Source of the DNA: Coccinella septempunctata
Taxonomy: Eukaryota > Arthropoda > Insecta > Coleoptera > Coccinellidae
Length of the DNA: 64,000 nt
Assembly (NCBI RefSeq): GCF_907165205.1
Contig: NC_058196.1
Location: 18,208,501-18,272,500 of the forward strand
Direction: 5' to 3'
In this document: positions 1 to 12,024 of the stretch, in pieces
Layout: each line of letters starts with the position of its first letter
Numbering within the stretch: the first letter of the stretch is position 1
Made by a program: the position numbers and the translations under genes
The notes under the pieces: generated by a model
What the model was told of the DNA's origin: nothing
The model's input: the letters and a program-made list of their open reading frames with translations, nothing else
The model's database searches: none

Positions 1-389
1 GATTTATCATGAAAAAGACGATTTCAGATCCTCATTGTCTTTCAAAGTCAACGTTTCTCACTGTTCTCCTGGCACTAAGCAATTACCATTTTTTTCTTGC
101 ATTGCAAAACTTCCTTGGTGATTAAAAATTGGCATCAAGAGAAGATTGTGAGAATCTATAACAAGAGTTTTACGCCGATAGAGACGAAGCCTTCCATGAG
201 AGAGGCATTATGAAGTTACCTTCCAAGTGGCAAAAAATGAAAGAAAAAAACGGTTAATTTTTTACCTAATTCAAACAATCCGAAACATATCACATAAAGT
301 CCACAAAAAATAATGGATTTCTTTTTCTCAAACCTTCTATTTACGGCATATATAGTGCTGTCCACACTCAGAGTTTTATTATTTTACTA
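1..389. other. No gene seen
   Basis: AT-rich sequence left of the Tc1 element. I see no credible reading frame, RNA gene or repeat structure in it. Confidence 0.5.
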
Positions 390-1799
390 CACTGCGCAAA
401 AAAATTAACGCACAATCTGAAAATATTTAATGAAAGTTAACTCTACAGTCTACATTGACTTTATAACTTATTTTTATGTTCTCTCGGGAAGGTTTTGAAC
501 GAAACTATACACATTAAATGGAAGAAAAATTCAGGATTTCACCGAATCTTATGTGAAAGAAGAGAAATGAACAATTTTCAAAATACTGAAATGCTGATAA
601 GTGATTTAATACTTGGTATTTCCACCCCTTGCGTTAATTACAACTCGGTAACGACGGTTCATACTCAAAATGAGTGATATTAAAATGTTCTGATCTAATC
701 CTTCCCAGATTTCTCCGAGTTGGATTCCTAAGTCATTAAGAGTAGCTGAAAGATTTTCCGAACTTTTCAGCCTTCTATTGAGGTTGTCCCAAACCTGCTC
801 AATCGGATTGAGATGTGGACTTCTTGCTGGCCATTCCATTCGAGGGACTTCAACCTCTTCAAGGTACTGCTGAACGATGCGCGCACGATGGGGTCTGGCA
901 TTATCGTCCATAAAAATGAAATTTTCACCAATGTATGGGGCAAATGGCACTACATGCTCTTCAAGAATATTCCTTATATACTTATCAGCATATCTTTCAT
1001 GTGGACGTCTGTATACAAGGGAACGTCGATCACAATGGTAGAGGCAGAATCTAGAATCATCTGTGAAGAGAACTCTTCCCCAATCGGCCTCTTCCCAATG
1101 GATATGCTCTCTCGCAAAATCCAAACGCGCCCTTCGATGGGCTGGGATAAGAGCTGGGCCTCTTGCCGCGACATGAGGCCTTAAATCATATTCTCTGAGG
1201 CGATTTCTTATTGTCTGAGTGCTAATTTGCACCTCCTGAGTTTGCTCAAGCTAATTTGAAGGAGGCGAGCGGTTGCAAACCGTTGTCTCAACGAAGAAAC
1301 TCTCAAGTAACGTACTTGAATGGCAGTTGTTACCCGTGGTCTACCCTGTCCTGGTCTTCGGACATTCATACCTGTCTCCCTGAATCGCTGTAACATTCTG
1401 GACACACTTGTATGGGAAACTCCAAACCTTTCTGCAATTCTTGTGTATGTCCACCCTTCTTCTCGTAAAACTACCGCTTGGGCACATTCCTCTTGGGTCA
1501 AATTGAGTGTTTCGCGTTGCATAGCGATCGAGTGTGGAAAATCAAACGAAAGAAAAACTATTGATCACAAGTATTGATCGAGAACAACTGATTTTAGAAT
1601 GGAGCCGATACCTTCAAAATCTGATAATATCATCTTTTTTTATTCCTGCTGGGAAAAAACATCTGTATTGAAGAAAACCGTTGAAAGTGGATAACATATG
1701 CATGCATAATTCTGATAAAAATAATTATCATTGAGAACACCTTCAGTTGTAGAATAAATTTGAGATTTCCATAATGTGCGTTAATTTTTTTGAGCAGTG
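390..1799 (-). mobile_element. Tc1-like DNA transposon, 1410 bp, inactive
   Basis: Both ends carry matching terminal inverted repeats. The left end begins CACTGCGCAAAAAAATTAAC. The right end is its reverse complement with one mismatch near the tip (CTGCGC against CTGCTC). A TA dinucleotide flanks each side (388-389 and 1800-1801), the Tc1/mariner target duplication. The transposase reads on the minus strand and is broken (separate entry). Ends well preserved over a decayed gene suggest a moderately young copy. Confidence 0.9.
606..1522 (-). pseudogene. Tc1-type transposase, frameshifted and internally deleted
   Basis: The reading frame starts at 1522 with a paired helix-turn-helix region (TRIAERFGVSHTSVSRML and the GRPR hinge typical of Tc1). 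It loses frame near 1235-1260, and the continuation (QISTQTIRNRLREYDLRPHV) runs in another frame to 606. First catalytic Asp context LFTDDSRF, second MDDNARPHRA and the terminal SPHLNPIEQVWD are all visible. The stretch normally between the first two blocks, containing the Gly-rich SVMVW region, is missing: YRRPHERYADK jumps straight to YIRNILEEHV. That is a loss of roughly 40-50 residues by comparison with the family, so the protein cannot be active. Confidence 0.9.
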
Positions 1800-1801
1800 T
1801 A

Positions 1802-2610
1802 TTTTAAAAATATAATATTAGGTCTTTCCTTCTATTCCTTGGTGTCGTGTTATCTACACTGCACTTTGAATCAGCTGCGTTTCAGTGTAGTTGCGTGAAA
1901 GAATGAAAAATATCAAATTGTACACTGAACTTAATAGTTTATCTGTAGGTTAGGATTGATTTGTTATTATTTTTGTGCTCAAATAAAATAAATTGAATAC
2001 AAATATTGTTAGTAATCATAAACATAACAAATCACAGATTAATCATAACCTAACGCGTCAACATTACCGTGTTATTAACCACACATTTTGTTTTAGCGCA
2101 TTTCCCACCTCTTTTTGACTAGATGTGGATGAACTACACCTCCTCTAGTCTCTACACTGGTGTGAAACTAATCAGCAAACAGAGAGTTTAAAATACACCA
2201 AGTGTAGAAAAGTGCTGCTATTCAAACGAAAGGACCTATAATCGACATAGTTGAAATTTTACTGCCTGAGTAGCAGAAATCCAATAAAATAATGATCGCC
2301 GGCGGTCAAAATCATAGTTGTAAGTAGCAATAATAGCTACCTCAAAGCTGCCAGGAAGCTATCTCACAGAGGTATCAGAGTGGTAAAAAATGCGAAATGT
2401 GATATTACGAGAAGTGCGTCAGCTGGTCAGCGGATGATGCAGTTGATTTTGAGTGTCGTAAAGACATATGGAAATTCAATTTTATTTCAGAAGAAATTAA
2501 TATAAATAGCAGAGTGTAAATAATCAGCACATTAACCTACCAAGCAAACTTCAAATTGTTCGTATTACTGCGGAAGCATAGTTACTATAATAGTTCTTTC
2601 TTGTTCTTTT
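1802..2610. other. Non-coding stretch left of SPH exon
   Basis: AT-rich intronic or intergenic sequence. The later exons of the SPH gene that starts at 2.9 kb should lie to the left, but I find none here (no TAAHC, GDxGGP or Cys-Cys exon). Confidence 0.4.
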
Positions 2611-2612
2611 AC

Positions 2613-2944
2613 CTTATGTCAATAACTCCTTCCCCATTGGTATTGACAGAACCGTTGTTGCAAAGATAATAAGGCACGCAGTTGCACTGTCCTGTTCCGG
2701 GAATACCACCAGTGCTACCACCAGTGTTACCTCCAGTGCCTGGATCTAAGTTGAGCCCTCCATCGTTGTCGCCACTTCCGCCTCTAGAAGGATTATTGTT
2801 GCCACCTGGACCCTCGGTAGAGAAGACCGTATTGATCAAATCTGTTAGGTCACCAGGCTGTTGGCAGTATATCGTCGAGGCGTAAGTGAGAATCAAAAAT
2901 AACGCTGTCGATCTCGTCATTTTTAGCTGCAAGCAATAATTCAT
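2613..2944 (-). CDS. CLIP-domain serine protease homologue, first coding exon (partial gene)
   Basis: This is the 5' coding exon of a secreted CLIP-domain protein of the prophenoloxidase-activating-factor-2 type. A hydrophobic signal peptide (ALFLILTYASTIYC) is followed by a Gly/Asn/Asp-rich linker of about 60 residues. The start of a CLIP domain then follows (QCNCVPYYLCNNG) up to VIDIR. The exon ends at 2613 in ATAAG|gtaaaa, splitting the final Arg codon after two bases. The paralogue at 27.5 kb does exactly the same. The start could be ATG 2944 or, better placed for the signal peptide, ATG 2920. A ttgcttgcag sequence just upstream of 2920 could be a 3' splice site. The protease domain lies beyond the left edge, so whether this copy keeps a catalytic Ser is unknown. 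Confidence 0.8.
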
Positions 2945-3171
2945 TTCTTGATTATAAATTAGGTCTACACAGAGAACGAAAATAGACTGTTGAGTATTAT
3001 AAACAAGAAAAATTATGCAATCGACTCATAACAAGATTGGGTCAAGACTATCGAGTATGTTTCCTTTCTGGGAAATCTTTCAGATAAGTCATTGATATAT
3101 TATTTGATCTCCGACCTAATACGAGTGAAACATAATTCATAAAGAAACATTGTTCAGATAATAGTTGGGGT

Positions 3172-4662
3172 GCGTGTTAGATTAATATAAGGGGACATAC
3201 TTTGGACTCTGTAGAGTACCTCCAAAATTAGACCTGTATATAGGGGTAATTGTCTAAGACAGCCTATCAGAATAGTAATAAAAAGATCGTTGTACATACT
3301 CGATGGCGTCAGATTAAGATATATGTGGTTAATTACATGTTGAAAAGTATATATTCTCTTAATCTCACAATTTAGGCGTGACGAAAATCTGTGGGAGGGA
3401 GCCAAAGTTGCAAAAAAAAACGTCACTTGTACAGGGTGGGCAAATTTCGATGTTCTAGCACTACAGCTTTTAAACCAGAGGAGATAGACAAAATCTGATA
3501 CCCCATTCTCGTTCTCTTTTTCTGAGAAATTAACAATAGAAGGAGTCATTTTTAGCCACTTTCTTTTGTTTACGAGTTATAAGCGAAAATTGGAAAAATG
3601 GCGATATCGAAATAAATTTATATCTCCGCTAATACTGATGATAGGGCTCTGAAATGAAAACATTATACAGGCCCTTTTTTGCGTAGAATCCAGTGGCGTG
3701 CTCGCCTTTTTAGCAGAATTTTCAATTAAGAAGCTATGACCCAAAGTTACTTTTTTTTAAATGGGAACATTAGATTTCTGTGCAATTTTTTTACAGCTTA
3801 ATTTTTACTGATTTCAAAAATATATAACATCATATGGTTTGTATCAATATAAATAATATAAAATGGTCAAAACCTTTTTTTCGCAATATTTTTATGGTTT
3901 CAACTTTTGACGACCACAGAAAATAGAGCTGCCTATAACAAGAGCAGTCTCCTTCCGGCAATGTCATTCTTTCTATGCTTTTTACCAATTTTCATAAAAT
4001 TTGAATCAAGATATATTTCATAAATTTTTATAATAATGAAAGGACTAATAGAAGGAGACAGTGGTAATCATACGATGCTATATTTTTCTATGCTCATCAA
4101 AAGTTGAAACCATAGAAATATTGAGGAAAAAGGTTTTTGACAATTTTCTATTATTTAAATTGATACAAATCATATGATGTTATATATTTTTGAAATCAGT
4201 AAAAATTGAGCTTTCAAAAAATTGCACAGAAATCTAGTGTTCCCATTTAAAAAAAACATAACTTTGGGTCATAGCTTCGTAATTAAAAATCCTGCTAAAA
4301 AGGCGAGCACGCCACTGGATTCTACGTTAAAAAGTGACTCTATAATGTTTTGTTTTCAGAGCTCTATCGTCAGTATTAGCGGATATATAAATTTATTTCG
4401 ATATCACCATTTTTCCAATTTTTGCTTATAACTCGAAAACAAAAGAAAGTGGCCAATAATGACTACTACTATTGTTAGTTTCTCAGAAAAAGAGAACAAG
4501 AATGGGGTATCAGATTTTGTGTATCTCCTCTGGTTTAAAAACTGTAGTGCTAAAACATCGAAATTTGCCCACCCTGTACATTCTCGAGCGCGGTGGCGTT
4601 TTTTTTTATTTTGAAGCTAATGATTCAAGAATAACGGAAAAAATATAATCTGACAGTTTTAG
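3172..4662 (-). repeat. Repeat copy, inverted match to ~20.5-20.87 kb, split by a foldback element
   Basis: 3172-3431 and 4577-4662 together match 20.50-20.87 kb in inverse orientation. The match runs from the ATATAAGGGGACATAC block through the CGTCAC-TTGTACA block to GCGCGGTGGCG and the CAAGAATAACGGAAAAAATA block. The only interruption is the foldback element 3432-4576. Confidence 0.75.
3432..4576. mobile_element. Foldback (long inverted repeat) element, 1145 bp, TA target duplication
   Basis: The left arm (3432 to about 3905) and right arm (about 4100 to 4576) are inverted copies of each other with scattered mismatches. Each starts CAGGGTGGGCAAATTTCGAT at its outer tip and is bordered by TA. 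Outer flanks TG-TA and TA-CA rebuild the unoccupied sequence TGTACA present near 20,572-20,577. No transposase is visible, so it is a non-autonomous Tc1/mariner-type palindrome by its ends. Short frames inside are shadows. Confidence 0.85.
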
Positions 4663-5286
4663 CAAGACGACACGATAAAAATTGACGAAAATCTCAAAAT
4701 CCCTCTTCATAAGATTTATAGTTCGAACTGTCATCACCATGTCGCTGCAATCTACATTTTAATACAGTGGCTTTATACCCCTGGTATAAAGTCACCTTAC
4801 ATTTTAATACAGTGACTTTAACAAATTGTTAAGGTCGACAGTTCGAACTAAATCTTTGGTAGAGTAATTTTTTGAAGGGGATTTTTTTTTCGAAATTCAT
4901 ATGTATATCGAACTTCGTTTGAAAAAGTCCTCTTTGGGGGAAACATATTTGGGTTTTGTACGAATCCTTTCATTTTGAGGTTATATATCAAGGATAGTTA
5001 ATTCACCTCCTATTTTTCGTGACTAAAATGAAGTGTTCAGAACATTACCATGCTGTAAGGAGAAGATTTTATGTGTCCTTAAACGACTAAACGTTCATTT
5101 CAACGTGGAAAATAGTGCAAACTGACATCTTCACAAAAAAGATTTGCTCAAAGGATCCAAATTATGAAAACTTCACTAAGCTTCCCTCATTATCACGAGA
5201 GAGATGATGATATATTCAACAGATTAAGATATATTTTTCGTGAAAACTCTTATTGAAACACCAAAATTTGCTCCGTTTCTCGATAT
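4663..5286. other. Non-coding; short inverted repeat
   Basis: Near 4724-4852 the words GTTCGAACTGTC and GACAGTTCGAAC form an inverted pair around a partly duplicated TTTTAATACAGTG segment. Related words recur at 33.78 kb. No gene is seen. Confidence 0.45.
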
Positions 5287-5511
5287 CATAGACATAGAGA
5301 CATGGACTGAGCAATACCAGCATGAAATTTTCTATTTTATAGAAAGAGACAAATGATCGTCGGGCCAATACCTGTCTCTTTTCTGTTGACATAGAGGTGA
5401 GCGCGGACCAATCAAAACTCTAGAAAAAAGTTTTGAGATTCTATCACTTCTTTGACCGTATTTCATGCACTGATAGAAAGAGAAGGCACAGTCCATGTCT
5501 GTAGGTCTATG
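5287..5511. mobile_element. MITE-like element, 225 bp
   Basis: Imperfect terminal inverted repeats: left CATAGACATAGAGACATGGA, right its near reverse complement ending GTCTATG. A diverged relative with similar words (ATGGACTGAGCA, GTCTCTTTCT) lies at 38.50-38.73 kb. There is no coding potential. Confidence 0.55.
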
Positions 5512-5556
5512 CTCGATGTAAAAAGACAAAAGTCTACTAACGTTTTATTTACAAAA

Positions 5557-5772
5557 TTTGACATCAGGGGTGTATCGATTTTTTGGAATTCCCAATTAAA
5601 TTCGAATCGAATAACTAGCGACAGAAGTATTTCTGCAATCGTTTGAATACCAATAGATTAGAACTTTGACATCAGGGGTGTATCGCTTTTTTGGAATTCC
5701 CAATTGAATTCGAATCGAATAACTAGCGACAGAAGAATTTCTGCAATTGTTTGAATACCAATAGATTAGAAC
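5557..5772. repeat. Tandem duplication, 2 x 108 bp
   Basis: Two adjacent copies (5557-5664 and 5665-5772) each run from TTTGACATCAGGGGTGTATC to CAATAGATTAGAAC, with only a few substitutions. Confidence 0.9.
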
Positions 5773-8700
5773 TTGCATAATTTTTCTTCACCTGATGAAC
5801 CTTATAGCTTTCAAATAGGTTAGCTCTACTATAATGGGTGAATTTTTGACCTTATTGTTTTTAGTAACGAAAGAGAGGCTGACGTTTATTGAAAATACGA
5901 GAAATTAATCATTTTACCCACAACTCAGTCACTTCAGACTGAGAATAAAAAACTAAACACGTGTTGTCAGATAATTCTTCGTATTAATACAATTTAGTAA
6001 TTAATATTAAATTAAATAAACGAGTATGTTCTATCTAGTAGGTGACTGTTGCCAAACTAATCGACAAAAATAAATTGTATATATGATTAAGAATTTTTCA
6101 TTTAAGTGTGGAAGATGTGAGAAATCTTCGAGGATTACTAAAATATTAAAAGGTTTCAATTGGGATGATCTAAAATTTTCCAAAAATTGGATGACCGCGA
6201 GTCTACAGACCCTAACAAACTAAACTATTTTACGAATCATTGCAATTGATTTAGAAGAATCACCTCTAACTTCTACAACAAATTGGGCACTAAATCTCTA
6301 TTTAAGTAAACGTTCAGTAGGGAACCAACTGTAAAGTGAATTATTTCTCGTTTTCCGAATGAATTCCTCTGAATTTAGTTTGTACGAATTCGAAATAACA
6401 AGGTTGTTCAAAATCTGCCAAAATGAACTCTTGTCACATTAAAAGGGTTAGGTTAGGAAATAAATTCATTTCCTAAAACGAAAAATTTTCTTCATATAAG
6501 AGTTGCAAAAGAAAACTAAAGGCACAATCATACAACAAGTGAGTTAAATAAACATTTATAATTCACGTGTTGTATACAGTAATGAAATCTGTGGTAAAGT
6601 GATGACATAAAATCTACCACCCCGCCATATTAATCTGAACGAGAATAGTTTGGGACCAAATAAAATTTAATTGAAAATATATACCTACTTTATCCTGATT
6701 TTCGATAAAGAATGGTTGATTCAGCAGCCTCCAACAGTATAGCATAAAATGATATTTTCGAAATGCGTATGAACTGATAATGCCCTAACTAATTTGCAAA
6801 AAAAATTGAAGCGTTGAATGAATCACTCAAATACAAAATACCCTCAAAATGAGGTATCACACAAGCCATGTTGAGATATGAAAAAAAAATTGCCAGCCCC
6901 ATATAGAGGAATATTAGGAGGATGAATTCTTCATCGAAAACCAAGAAGAGGCGTGTATTTACAATTAGAATTTATTTAGTACCAAAATATTGTCTCGTAA
7001 AGACTTTATGGTCTATGGGGGTTGTTCTATTTACGTCCTCACTCTATAAAGTAGGTGTATTACATACATATTAACATTTCGCCGGGAGTTGAAAGCACCG
7101 TGCGATGTCTGCCTTAATGGTCCCTACAATTTGTACTTAAGTCCGGATAAATCGAGAAAATGTTTACCCACCACGATGCTGTAACTATCTTCTTTGCAGT
7201 GTTACGTTTGAACTACTTATCGTAAATAGTTACGAATTCCTATAAGCTACTGATCACTGAAAACGACCAGAATTGCAATTTTCCTTTAAGCTTATGAAAA
7301 GTTACAGATTGGCTTATAGATGAAAGCAGAATACTACCATTAAACCTGTTACGTTACGAATTTAGCATAACGCAGCACCAAACTCCCTCCCTACAAAAGG
7401 GTATATTGGATCAACCCCTGTATGGGGAAATAAACTTCATAAGGAATTGATCATGTTAATGTTCGGGTCCTACAAATATCCGAACACTGCGCGTCTGCTC
7501 ATGAGCAATTCAGTCCAATATCGATATTTGTGAAAAACATGACGGAATTACGCAAATCCTCAAACTTTTTAGTTTTTGGGCTTGTAACATATACCCTATT
7601 GACATTCACTGGGCAACTGATTAGAAATCCTTACAAGTAGGTAATGAAAATATTTGGAATAAATCACAAATCTACAAAACAAGCAGGAGTGTAATCTTGA
7701 ATAATATCAATCTTGAATAATATCCATTTCATACGGATTCCTTAATAAGATCAATGAATTATTAACCTCAACCACAAATGGGGTTCTCATTTCAATGAAC
7801 TATGTCGAAGTAAATTAGAAATTCTAATTGTGGAAACCTAGAATATCTATTTTTCAGTATTCAATTACAGGGAGAGAGAGAAGCAGATAACATCACATCA
7901 TTAAAGGTGTCTTTCATTTTTCATTTCCGTACTGAAAAAGGCAATGCTGGTCTGATTTAAATCTTTATAATAGATAGCCACCTTGTTTATTTATTAAAAA
8001 CGCTCCCTGACTTCGTTAAGAAAGGCACATAAATGTAGAAACTGCTGTTTCTGTAGTGTATATTATAAAGTGGCATTCGAATTAGCAAGTAGCAAGAAGG
8101 GTTTGGCAAAGGTAAACAGCTACCGATATGAGCTGTCAATTGTAAATAAACTCCATATTCAAACACACACTCACCGGATGAAAAGACGAGAAAACTGAAC
8201 TGAAACGGATGCACAACACCTTGAACGTAGTCGCGGTATTGACGTCACTTCCAGCGAAATAAAAATAACGATGTTCTTGGTCTGTCAAAGGCGAGCGCTA
8301 CAGAAGTCTACCTCCAGAGACAACTAAAGCTTGTTTAGGTAATCTGCTTATCAATAATGTTTTTGTGGTGGGAGATTCGTTAGTTGGAAACTCCGAAGTA
8401 CCAGTTCTTGAGAATTCTTGAATCTTGACGGTTGCACACGCTTTATGCTGATTAGGTTGACCTCTACTTACTTCGAGGGGGTATTCCCCTAAGGTGGAGG
8501 TGAGCACCATTGACATCTTTTAAGATATTTTTGTGAATAAAGGTCAATAGCGCTACTAATTTTTTATTCTTGTTTGGAAGCAGGATTTAGAATGTGGGTT
8601 GTGGACAGGGCTGTGCCGAGAACTGAGCAGTTATGAAAATTGCTCCCGAATCTCGAGGACTAGGCACAGAATCCTCACAAAATGCCTGCGATTACTAAAC

Positions 8701-8796
8701 CCTTTGTAGAAGTTATTTGAGTTTTCGAAGATTGTTGTAAATTTTTTCTTACGAATTGGGATGAATGTATTCAATTGGTGAAGCAAAGCTTATCTA
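5773..8796. other. Gene-poor AT-rich stretch
   Basis: I see no frame with recognisable protein content and no clear repeat boundaries. A minus-strand frame at 8298-8516 has a consensus-like gtaagt after its first 15 codons but no recognisable partner exon. Confidence 0.4.
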
Positions 8797-8851
8797 CAGG
8801 GTGTCCCAAAACTAGTAAATCAAATGTCACACCAGCACGATAGAGTAGACC

Positions 8852-8905
8852 AAATATAGGTACTGCTCCACAAGAGTTAACTCTTGTGGAGCAGTACCTA
8901 TATTT
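8852..8905. repeat. Perfect 54-bp palindrome
   Basis: The 27 bases from 8852 to 8878 are followed with no spacer by their exact reverse complement (8879-8905). The centre reads AAGAGTTAACTCTT. It sits just inside the left end of the Tc1 element. Confidence 0.95.
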
Positions 8906-9142
8906 AGGGATATCGTATTCAATCGTTTTTAAAAGTATGTAGGTAATCTTCGAGAAAATCGCTGTAAAATCATTTAAAACTCAATAACAACTTGAATCGA
9001 TCCAATAAAATCAGTATGAGACATTTCGTCAATCTGGTCGCCTTTTTTCTGAAGTTTGGTTTCTTGCATATGCTGCATGAATGTTCTTATTTTGAAATGA
9101 AGTCAGTTTATCAATGGCTTCGATTTAAAACGAGTTTTCTGA

Positions 9143-9840
9143 AAATGCCGAGACGTAAATTAACAAACGCTGAGGCTAATAGGACTATCGGAATGCTACA
9201 GGGTGGCCTAACTCAGGTTGTTGTAGCGGAAAGGCTCCAAGTCAGCCAAAGTGTGATATCTCGACTTTGGAATAGGTTTAGGGAGACAGGTTCAGTGTTG
9301 GAAAGACCAAAACTTGGTGGGCGACGAAAACCAACACCTGCTCAGGATCGTTTCATCACCGTTTCGGCGTGAAGAAACCCTTCATCTACGTGTTGAATGC
9401 TACGGAATTCTCTTCAAAATGTAGATGGAGTCCAAGTTTCCATCGAAACCATCAGACGACGTTTGAGAGAGGTGAATCTAGGTTCTAGACGTCCATTAAG
9501 AGGAGTTCCATTAACACGTGACCATAAGCGTCAAAGACTGGAATGGGCAAGGCAACAAATCAGTTGGAACGATCAATGGCGTAGTGTCCTTTTCACTGAT
9601 GAATCCAGGTATGGACGATTTTCAGATTATCGAAGAAGGGTATGGACAATCCCACGCATACCCCGTAATCCTCGCTATGTCCAAGAAGTCCATTCATTCC
9701 GAGGGGGTAGTGTTATGGTATGGGCCGGGATATGTTTCAACGGGCGCACAGATCTACACATTTGTCCTAGGACCTAGGAATATGACCGCCTCACACTATA
9801 GGGAGCAAAATTTTCACGCTGCTATTGGTGAAACCTCATA
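9143..9840 (+). pseudogene. Tc1-type transposase, N-terminal and middle part, frameshifted
   Basis: From ATG 9145 the frame begins MPRRKLTNAEANRTIGMLQ. It holds a helix-turn-helix with VAERLQVSQSVISRLWNRF and a GGRRKP hinge, then breaks near 9370. It continues in another frame as VSIETIRRRLREVNLGSRRP. The first catalytic Asp (VLFTDESRY) and the RGGSVMVWAGI block are present. A further break comes after CFNGRTDL, and the trace ends near YREQNFHAAIGET. The second catalytic block (FMDDNARPH-like) is absent from this part. Confidence 0.85.
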
Positions 9841-10018
9841 ACCTCAAAAAATACAATACACCTTATAAGTCCAGTTTTGGGAAAGATGGGGTACCTACTT
9901 CAGGGCAAGACGGGGTTGGGACCCCGTCTTACCCGCTGCTTTGCTATTCTTTTTGGATTTAGATTACATTCAAAATTGTAATTATTAGTTGGGATAATTT
10001 GATTATTTCTTATAGATT

Positions 10019-11893
10019 ATGGTACGAAATTATAAAAGAAAAACTAATAGAGGAGAGTGAAGTGAAGCACAAATGAAATTAGCCATTCAAGAAGTTTTGG
10101 ATGGAAAAAAGGGTTACAAATCGGCCAGCAAGGCTTACAATGTTCCTCAAACAACACTCGAGCATAAAGTTAACCAAGCAAGAAAAAGAGAAAATAGTGT
10201 ACAGAATGTGAAGGTTCCCTTAGGTCCAATTACAACAGTGTTTTCCGAAGAAGAAGAACAAATACTTGTTGACTATTTGAAGGAAATGGAAGGAAGATTA
10301 TTTGGTTTGTCAACTTCTGAATTCCAGAAGTTAGCCTATGAGTTAGCAGTTCGTAACAACAAACAACACAAATTTAATGAACTCAAGGAAAAAGGTGGTA
10401 AGGACTGGCTGCGTGGATTTCTAAACCGCCATCCTGATTTGAGTTTACGAAAGCCTGAAAATACTTCAGCGGCTCGTGCTACTAGGTTCAATAGAGTGTC
10501 TGTTGGAAAATTTTTCGAACTGCTAGGAAAAACGCTTGACGATAACCGTTTTACTCCAGACAGGATATATAACTGTGACGAGACAGGTGTTTCGGTGGTG
10601 CCAAAATCACGGTCCAAAGTTATCGCAGCGACGGGTAAAAAGCAAGTGGGTGCTTTGACATCGGCCGAACGAGGCACAACCATAACGATTGAAATTTGTT
10701 TCAACGCTACAGGGTCATACCTTCCTCCAATAATCATATATCCCAGAAAACGTATGAAGCTCGAACTTTTCAATGGAGCTCCACCGAACTCATGGGCTGA
10801 ATGTTCAGATTCTGGGTGGATTACTGCAGAAATTTTCTTGAAATGGTTTCAGAAGTTTGTGATACTCATCAACGCTTCTAAAACCAACCCAGTTATGCTG
10901 ATTTTAGATGGCCACGCTACTCATACCCAAAATTTGCAGTTAATCGATGAAGCACGTAAATACGGTGTGACGATAATATGCTTTCCACCACACACCACTC
11001 ACAAACTACAGCCCGCAGATGTTGGTTTTATGCGGCCTCTGAGTATCTTTCATGATCAGGCTCTAACAGCATGGTTAAGATCTAATCCTGGGAAAGTAGT
11101 TTCGCAATTTCAAGTGGCTGAACTCTTCGGGCAAGCGTTTATCCGGGCAGCAACAATGCTAACTGCAATTAATGCATTCCAAGCATGTGGGATCTCGCCT
11201 TACAATCCACATATTTTTACCGAAGATAATTTCATTGCTGCAGAGGCGTCCGAAATTGAATTGAACGCTGAAAAGGAACCCGAAGCTGATACAACTCCAA
11301 CACTATCGATAGCAGCAATCTCACAGCGAACACTGACACAGTTCTACCAACAATAACTTCGTCATCTCCTGATACTCAAACGGCCACCTACACCACCATA
11401 AATTCTTCAGCAAACACTCTACCTCATCCAACTGCTACCACCTCATATGTAGTACAACAAGCCTCAGTAAATGATTCTTTGGATAATGCAGCATTCCACC
11501 TGGTTAGCCCCAAACAGTTAATGCCTTATCCACGAATGGCCGAAAAAAAACGAGGCAAGTTCGGAGAAGAGGAAAAGCAGCTATTATCACTGCTTCTCCA
11601 TATAAAATAGAATTAGAGGAAAAAAAAATCAGTAGGAAACCGAAACATGATGTATCAAGCGAAAAGAAAATGAAAAAATCAAATAAGAGATCTCGAAAAA
11701 CTAAGAAAGTGAAGAAGAAGCTCAGACATCAGAAGAAGAAAATACAGCATGTCTATACTGCCACGGCTTGTATTCCGAGTCCACCGAAGGATGGATCACT
11801 TGCCAGGTTTGTTCTAATTGGGCGCATTGTGGCTGTGCAGGAGTGGAAGGCAACGATGATGAAGCTGTCCATATATATATATATTCTTTTGAT
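10019..11893 (+). pseudogene. pogo-type transposase with C-terminal PHD-like zinc finger; early stop and one frameshift
   Basis: The natural start is ATG 10019 (MVRNYKRKTNRGE). Codon 14, Trp in relatives, is TGA at 10058-10060. The frame is then open from 10073 to 11356 (427 codons). It holds a psq-type helix-turn-helix (YKSASKAYNVPQTTLEHKV), a CENP-B-like DNA-binding region, and the DDE core. Counting from 10073, the acidic residues are D169 in YNCDETG, D279 in LILDGHATH and D316 in QPADVGF. Near 11,310 a frameshift ends this frame. The other frame carries on through a Ser/Thr-rich linker to a Cys-rich tail (CLYC ... WITCQVCSNWAHCGC, about 11,746-11,840). That is the PHD-like finger seen at the end of insect pogo proteins. 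Few lesions and three intact acidic residues imply recent inactivation. Confidence 0.9.
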
Positions 11894-12024
11894 ATAGAGC
11901 ATTACAATCTTGAAAAGCAAACAATAATTATAGCATGTGTATGAGTTAAAGTTTTAGCAGAGGTTAGCGTAACGGGGTACCATACAAATTGGTGTATGAT
12001 ACAAGAGCTTAGGGAAAAACCTCA

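Noticed and set aside
2682..2885. Pro-rich plus-strand frame
   Set aside because: Antisense shadow of the Gly-rich SPH linker.
5955..5975. AACACGTGTTGTC word, possible further hammerhead-like copy
   Set aside because: No CUGANGA, GAAA or family flank around it.
8298..8516. Minus-strand frame with a consensus-like gtaagt after 15 codons, possible first exon
   Set aside because: No recognisable protein, and no matching partner exon nearby.
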